Positions 55,481 to 64,000 of a stretch of DNA of 64,000 bases are shown piece after piece. The stretch is from Acidobacteriota bacterium. Lineage in GTDB: Bacteria > Acidobacteriota > Blastocatellia > Pyrinomonadales > Pyrinomonadaceae. Below the pieces are notes generated by a model. It saw nothing but the letters and a program-made list of their open reading frames with translations, was not told the origin of the DNA and did no database searches. Where the stretch lies: NCBI GenBank assembly GCA_018269005.1, contig JAFDVK010000012.1, positions 372,001-436,000 of the forward strand, read 5' to 3'. Position 1 is the stretch's first letter. Every line of letters begins with the position of its first letter. Position numbers and translations under genes: made by a program.

Positions 55481-57625
55481 TTAAAAAACCGGGAAGCTGG
55501 CTGGTAAAGGCGAAAGCTTTCGGTTCACTAGCGCCTCTATTTCACTTACTATTTCTAATTCTGTCTCTCCGAAGCTCTTTTTGTATTCAGCTAATTTTTT
55601 CAACTGTTCTTGCTGCCATGACGCATCAGGTTGGTTTCCCGATCTTATGTTTTCGAGAGCGGCAATCCCGATCACTGCCGCATCGTGCAGGTTAGCCGAG
55701 TGCTGCTTAATCACGGCCAACCGCGTGGACTGCTGAAAATAAGGCTGAAGAGCGGCATCATTATCACGCCATATTATCAATTGATTCTTTAGCAAATTTT
55801 CCAGAACGGGATCGTTCTTTTTCAGGTATTCGCCAACACCTCTACGAAACGCCCACTTAGTTTCCGAATCGCAAAATACTATGTCTGACACGTCGGCAAG
55901 CGGAGCCGTTTGCTGTGTTTCATTTGTTGGCTTGGTCATTTTTGCAAATAATTTCTTATAACCCTTAGCAGGCGTAAGCACATCAGTGAGTGTTTTCAAA
56001 TTATCCGTTGGGGCATTGTTGGTTAACCTGCGCAATGCCCGTTCGTAATTGCTGAGATGCTGTAACCCTTGCTCATCCAATTGGATGCTCAATTGGAATA
56101 ACCGGCGATACATTTCATCTACATCAGTCACATTTGCGGGCGACCATAGTCGTTCTGCTACGGCGGCAGCTCTTGGCCAGATCCTTCCCGCTAAATTTTC
56201 GTTGTCAGCCAACTCTGTCCACTGCGCAGCTTCGCCGCCAAGAACATTGGTTTGATTTAAGCTGTCAAGGGACTTGTTGTTGTAATAGATATAGGCGGGC
56301 ATAAAAATGTCTATATAGAAGCCTTCAGACACCAGGGTGTTGTAGCCCTTTGAAGCAAAATCGTTCGCGGTACCGTAGGATTTTGTAAGGCCATTACCTT
56401 CCGGTATCCATTTGTGCACCACCGCTTCTTTTGGCAGTTTATCGTTGTATATTTCCTCCCAACCTATCATGCGGCGGTCATGCTTTTTGAGAATATCGTG
56501 AACTCTCTTAACAAAATGCCGCTGCAGTTCATCGGTCGTCTGCATTTGGTGATCCTTCATCCAAGCCACTATTTCCGGGTTTAATTTCCACGCCATGCCA
56601 TTGTTTTCATCGGCGCCAATGTGGATATAGCCCGAAGGAAATATCGTTGTCATCTCGCCGATGAACTTATCCAGGAACTTATATACTTCTTTTTTCGTCG
56701 GGTCGAATGTCGGCGACACCATATTCTTTATTAGGTCAGCTATTGATCTAGTTGGCGGCCGGCTTGGGTCGGGGTGATCATTTTGCCATTGCGTTCTCGG
56801 CCCTGGCCGATAAGGCCCTGGCAGGCTGGCGAGTTCCGGGTATCCGGCAAACCAACTTTGAGAGTGGCCGGGCATGTCAAACTCGGGCACGATCACAATG
56901 CCCCGGTCAGCGGCATATTTCACCAGTTCTTTTAGTTGCGCTTGCGTATAATAATCACCGTTAGAGCCGCGTTCATGCAGCAATGGAAATTGCTTTGACT
57001 CAACTCTGAAACCCTCATCATCCGTCAGGTGCCAGTGAAGCACATTCATTTTCACCACGGCCATCGCATCAATATTGCGTTTCATTTCGTCGAGCGAAAT
57101 AAAATGGCGGGCCACATCTATCATTAGCCCACGCCATTTGAAACGCGGCTTATCATTAATGGTGACCAGCGGAAAATAGAACTTACCGTCCTCTTTATAA
57201 ACGAGCTGTAAAATGGTTTGGAGCCCGTGTAGCGCACCTTGCGTAGTGGCTGCGTCAAGCACAATGTTTTGCTCCGTAACCTTCAAGCTGTAGCTTTCAT
57301 CTACACCTATTTCTCCCGAAGTTTTGCTGCGTACGGTTATGGTCAATTGCGCAGGGCTTGTTTCGGCCGACGGCGTAATATACTGCGTTTTAAAAAATGA
57401 GGAAGTTCGCCTGTTCAGCGTTTGATACGTGCGGTTTACGGCCCGATACAACACCGCATCATTCTTATCGGCGCGGACCGAAACATCAAAGGCCGATGTA
57501 AGAACAAATCTCCCTTGCTGCACCTCGATGTTGGAAGGCACCGGCATTAAGTTCAAGGAACTTTGCTGAGCCGAACTGATACTGACGCAGCCAACCAATG
57601 GAACAAGAAGAAATAAATTACTCAT
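55481..57625 (-). CDS. Exported beta-N-acetylhexosaminidase, GH20
   Basis: The ATG at 57625 is chosen because it begins the signal peptide (MSNLFLLVPLVGCVSISSAQ); upstream ATGs in the open frame lack support. The 714-residue protein has a GH20b domain (LNLMPVPSNIEVQQGRFVLT), then the catalytic barrel with the paired Asp-Glu in YIHIGADENNGMAW and substrate-binding WHLTDDEGFR. A helical C-terminal domain of about 180 residues is extra. The enzyme removes terminal GlcNAc or GalNAc. Codon use is AT-richer than in neighbours, and the form is common in Bacteroidota. Confidence 0.92.
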   Translation of the reverse strand: MSNLFLLVPLVGCVSISSAQQSSLNLMPVPSNIEVQQGRFVLTSAFDVSVRADKNDAVLYRAVNRTYQTLNRRTSSFFKTQYITPSAETSPAQLTITVRSKTSGEIGVDESYSLKVTEQNIVLDAATTQGALHGLQTILQLVYKEDGKFYFPLVTINDKPRFKWRGLMIDVARHFISLDEMKRNIDAMAVVKMNVLHWHLTDDEGFRVESKQFPLLHERGSNGDYYTQAQLKELVKYAADRGIVIVPEFDMPGHSQSWFAGYPELASLPGPYRPGPRTQWQNDHPDPSRPPTRSIADLIKNMVSPTFDPTKKEVYKFLDKFIGEMTTIFPSGYIHIGADENNGMAWKLNPEIVAWMKDHQMQTTDELQRHFVKRVHDILKKHDRRMIGWEEIYNDKLPKEAVVHKWIPEGNGLTKSYGTANDFASKGYNTLVSEGFYIDIFMPAYIYYNNKSLDSLNQTNVLGGEAAQWTELADNENLAGRIWPRAAAVAERLWSPANVTDVDEMYRRLFQLSIQLDEQGLQHLSNYERALRRLTNNAPTDNLKTLTDVLTPAKGYKKLFAKMTKPTNETQQTAPLADVSDIVFCDSETKWAFRRGVGEYLKKNDPVLENLLKNQLIIWRDNDAALQPYFQQSTRLAVIKQHSANLHDAAVIGIAALENIRSGNQPDASWQQEQLKKLAEYKKSFGETELEIVSEIEALVNRKLSPLPASFPVF

Positions 57626-57747
57626 GATCGTCCTAAGGAAATGTGATGTAAGGTTTTTGATATGCAAACTCCCGTATTCGTTTTTGTGCATAAGATCCAC
57701 GCAGTTACCGCTATAGTATTTTCTGCTAACTGAGATGGTCAAGTAAT

Positions 57748-58722
57748 TCAGATCACAAGTAACACTCGGCCCGATCTTGTCGGGTTTTCGACAAGTTCGT
57801 GTGCATGTGCGATTTGATCTAACGGGAATGTTGAGGCGATCTCGAATCCTTTCCATCCTGCTTCAAACGCTTGGTTGATGACTCGGGCGGCTTCGGCTTT
57901 TGCGTCGGTCGGTACATCGTCGCTGCCGATAAAGAAAGCGCGGGCGTTTGTGAACGCGAGCTGCCAGAATGGAATCTCCGGCGTCGAGATATTCGTTGCG
58001 TATGCGGCGATCGAGCCGCCTTGTGCCAACACCTCAACATCGGTTGCAATGTTCCCGGCGAAGGCCACTTCGACGATGTGATGAACGCCGTCGGGAGCCA
58101 ATTCTTTTATGCGCCCGACCAAATTTTCATCGACCAACAAGACCGCATCTGCACCCGCTTGAAAGGCCGTCGCCTTATCGCCCTCGGATCGAACGGTAGC
58201 GATGGTCCGCGCTCCGCCATGATGTGCGAGTTGAACGGCACATGCCCCGACCGCTCCCGCCCCGCCTTGCACAAGAACGGTTTTTCCTTCGACCGGACCG
58301 GCGACGTGAATCGCCCTGTGCGCGGTTACCCCGGGAATGCCGAGACACGCGCCCTGTTCGAACGAAACGCTTTCCGGGAGCGGAACCGCTTGCTCCAAAG
58401 GAACGACCGTGTATTCGGCCGCGGTGCCGAACGGGCGATAGGATTGGGCTCCGTAACACCACACACGCCGCCCGACCCATTCTTCGGATATGCCGTCACC
58501 CACCAGATCGATCGTTCCCGCCCCGTCGCTGTGCGGAATGATACGAGGGAAAGGCATCCCGACCCCGAACGCATTCTGCCGCTTTTTCACATCGCCCGGA
58601 TTGATGCCCGATGCGGCGACGCGGATCCGAACTTCGCCGGCGAGCGGCCGAGGTTCTTCCATCTCACCAAAGACCAAAACATCGCCCGCCGCCCCTTGCT
58701 TCTCATACCACGCCGCTTTCAT
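57748..58722 (-). CDS. NADPH:quinone reductase-like, zinc-free MDR protein
   Basis: The 324-residue protein has the quinone-reductase N-terminal domain (RVAASGINPGDVKKRQNAFG) and the NADPH motif VLVQGGAGAVGACAVQLA (about residues 148-165). The zinc-binding Cys of alcohol dehydrogenases are absent. Members reduce quinones or other electrophiles. It is at the downstream end of the redox gene cluster on the minus strand. Confidence 0.9.
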   Translation of the reverse strand: MKAAWYEKQGAAGDVLVFGEMEEPRPLAGEVRIRVAASGINPGDVKKRQNAFGVGMPFPRIIPHSDGAGTIDLVGDGISEEWVGRRVWCYGAQSYRPFGTAAEYTVVPLEQAVPLPESVSFEQGACLGIPGVTAHRAIHVAGPVEGKTVLVQGGAGAVGACAVQLAHHGGARTIATVRSEGDKATAFQAGADAVLLVDENLVGRIKELAPDGVHHIVEVAFAGNIATDVEVLAQGGSIAAYATNISTPEIPFWQLAFTNARAFFIGSDDVPTDAKAEAARVINQAFEAGWKGFEIASTFPLDQIAHAHELVENPTRSGRVLLVI

Positions 58723-58780
58723 AAGTTGAAGATCAAAGATACGCCAACAGGATCCGCTCGGCGAATCAACCGGTCTGTTG

Positions 58781-59962
58781 TTATTTGATAGGAACCATAT
58801 AGATATCGTCGCTCACCTTTTCCATCCAATCTACCACTCGTCCGTCGAGCGACTCGGTGATCGCAATGTGGGTCATTGAACTCGTCGCGGTCGCGCCGTG
58901 CCAGTGCCGCGTGTTGGACGGGCACCAGACAACATCGCCTGCGCGTATCTCGACCTTTGGCCCGCCTTCGACTTGCGTCCACCCGACCCCGTTTGTGACT
59001 ACGAGCGTCTGGCCGAGAGGATGCGTATGCCAGGCGGAGCGTGCGCCGGCCTCGAACGTGACACGGCCTGCTCCGACCCTAGATGGTTCGCCGCCCGAGA
59101 ACGCAGGCTCAACCGTTACGCGTCCCGTGAAATATTGTTCCGGCCCTAGTGAGGCGGCCTGTGAACCTGGCTTGCTCAATACCATATCGCTATTTTCATT
59201 TTTCATTTCAACCACCGTTTTATTGCCGCCTTCTCGCGCGACTTCGGCCAGGACCTTTCGGCCTGCATCAGCCTCAGGTTTCCCGACGTTCTCTTCGAGC
59301 ACCGAAAACAACTGGCCGAGCTGCGATGCCGTCAGCCCGACGTTCAAACCGATCCCGAGGTGACTCTTTAATTGCGGTTCGACACCGCCGAGACTCGTCA
59401 GTGCGGAGATCGTAACGATCTCACGATCCGAATATTTAAGAACATCTCGTTCGAAAATATCGGCGAAGAGATGTTCCTTGAGGAAACGGTCGATCTCCGG
59501 GCTAAAGGCCGCGAATCCGGTCTTTGGCCCTGTTTCCTTTCGGCCGGTCAATGTTTCCAGCACCTTTTTTCCGCGTTCGTATTTGTCACCGACATTCTTG
59601 ATGGGCGACGCTTCGCGACCTACGTTGTCCTTGATGCTTCGCTTCTTTCGATCTTCGACAACCGCGATCAGCGTGTTGATCCCGTTCAGGCTTCTCGGAA
59701 ATCCCGTGTACGCATAAAGATGCACCAGCACTTCCTTCGCTTCGTTGATCGTCAATCCGGCGTCGAGACCCTTGTTGAGCGAGTCCTTGAGTTTCGCAAG
59801 ATCGCCTTTCGCCGTTAAGCCCGCGATCGCAACGATACTCTTCTGTTTTGCGCTAAGCTCTTGAGATATTGGCGTCTCCTTGCGGGGCGTAGAGGGCGTT
59901 TGCGATTCAGCAACCCCAAAACTGAATAGTGTCCACAATGTTGCTAAAGCGAAATGCTTCAT
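58781..59962 (-). CDS. Exported carboxymuconolactone decarboxylase-like and cupin fusion
   Basis: The 393-residue protein has a signal peptide (MKHFALATLWTLFSFGVAES), two AhpD/CMD domains (GLDAGLTINEAKEVLVHLYA at about residues 70-89; IGLNVGLTASQLGQLFSVLE at about 208-227) and a C-terminal cupin (AWHTHPLGQTLVV, then RAGDVVWCPSNTRHWHGA; His residues bind metal). There is no CxxC of true AhpD peroxidases. Its role could be binding or conversion of a small phenolic or peroxide compound outside the cytoplasm. Confidence 0.87.
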   Translation of the reverse strand: MKHFALATLWTLFSFGVAESQTPSTPRKETPISQELSAKQKSIVAIAGLTAKGDLAKLKDSLNKGLDAGLTINEAKEVLVHLYAYTGFPRSLNGINTLIAVVEDRKKRSIKDNVGREASPIKNVGDKYERGKKVLETLTGRKETGPKTGFAAFSPEIDRFLKEHLFADIFERDVLKYSDREIVTISALTSLGGVEPQLKSHLGIGLNVGLTASQLGQLFSVLEENVGKPEADAGRKVLAEVAREGGNKTVVEMKNENSDMVLSKPGSQAASLGPEQYFTGRVTVEPAFSGGEPSRVGAGRVTFEAGARSAWHTHPLGQTLVVTNGVGWTQVEGGPKVEIRAGDVVWCPSNTRHWHGATATSSMTHIAITESLDGRVVDWMEKVSDDIYMVPIK

Positions 59963-60041
59963 TTGTTCTTCTCCTACGGATCGAATGTACCGGCAGCGAG
60001 CGGCAGCCAGCTATCGCTCGTTACTAGTTGATCTGTTCTTT

Positions 60042-62232
<2,191 letters not shown>

Positions 62233-62299
62233 AGTCAGCCTCTTACTTTTCCTGTCATTAATTTCCTTTATGCTCCAGTTAATCGAGCCGACATTGAAC

Positions 62300-63800
<1,501 letters not shown>

Positions 63801-64000
63801 AATTTTCTCTCGAAGCTGGAAGTCGAACACTCTGGACCACATGGACGCCAAGCACGAAAGCACTGTTTGCATTCACGAGTCTTTGGCTCAGACAAATTTC
63901 GCCGTTTCCGGCGATGCGGACAAGAGTGTCCGCGTTCCGTCACAATTACTGTCCGAGTTCCTGTTTTTCCCGCCAGGCGAAGTTTGATCTTCTTTTGGCA
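63801..64000. repeat. Upstream region of redox cluster with paired hairpins
   Basis: CGCCG-TTTC-CGGCG (63900-63913, with overlap) and GCGGACA-AGAG-TGTCCGC (63916-63933) form two hairpins in tandem. The rest of the 200 bases shows no gene and probably holds the cluster promoter. Confidence 0.5.

Noticed and set aside
57626..57856. N-terminal extension of the GH20 gene up to 57856
   Set aside because: It would overlap the quinone reductase gene, and the signal peptide begins only at 57625.

Overview
The window is about 64 kb of bacterial chromosome with moderately high GC, densely coded on both strands. The proteins suggest an Acidobacteriota, probably of the Blastocatellia type: a bactofilin, an O-antigen ligase next to cdaA/cdaR, many secreted proteins of unknown function, and intergenic spaces full of short degenerate repeats. 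This placement is an inference from gene content; no rRNA is present.

Layout. 1-1.7 kb: end of a PLP aminotransferase, then a REP-associated tyrosine transposase (RAYT) flanked by inverted sets of its own repeats. 1.7-5.9 kb: surface polysaccharide genes (galE, a capD-like dehydratase, a Wza-type export protein). 6-8.5 kb: acyl-CoA synthetase and a TetR/FadR-type regulator with a near-consensus FadR operator. 8.5-10.35 kb: an AT-rich patch with an IS3 remnant and an orphan HsdR-N-like nuclease, ending at tRNA-Ser(UGA). 10.8-15.4 kb: thioredoxin-like protein, recF, gyrB. 15.4-28 kb: housekeeping and accessory genes (saccharopine dehydrogenase-like, RhuM, aat, MATE, mnmA, folate cyclo-ligase, mscL, bactofilin, ttcA, serine hydrolase). 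28-33.5 kb: methyltransferase, an O-antigen ligase with a PDZ-like insert, cdaR, cdaA and galU. 33.5-36.4 kb: a YdeI-like protein, a 700-base repeat-rich spacer and gltX.

37.4-45.5 kb is a phenylalanine/tyrosine degradation region: an Lrp-type regulator, an aromatic amino acid hydroxylase, 4-hydroxyphenylpyruvate dioxygenase, an amino acid permease and homogentisate dioxygenase, followed by an OsmC protein. Together they would take up an amino acid and convert Phe to Tyr to homogentisate to maleylacetoacetate. The hmgA gene carries an in-frame insert made of two perfect hairpins. Three toxin-antitoxin modules lie at 39.0, 45.6 and 47.0 kb. 47.6-52 kb holds small enzymes, an ankyrin protein, yebC, the yggT/yggU pair and tRNA-Leu(CAG). 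52-57.7 kb holds a Na+/H+ antiporter and two exported glycosidases (GH79-like, GH20) that look compositionally foreign. 57.7-63.9 kb is a one-directional cluster of redox enzymes, three of which carry export signals.

The strongest candidates for something new are the palindromic insert inside hmgA, the RAYT with stem-covarying repeats, the orphan HsdR-N-like protein in the AT-rich patch, the PDZ-like domain inside the O-antigen ligase, and the exported flavodoxin/aldo-keto reductase cluster.
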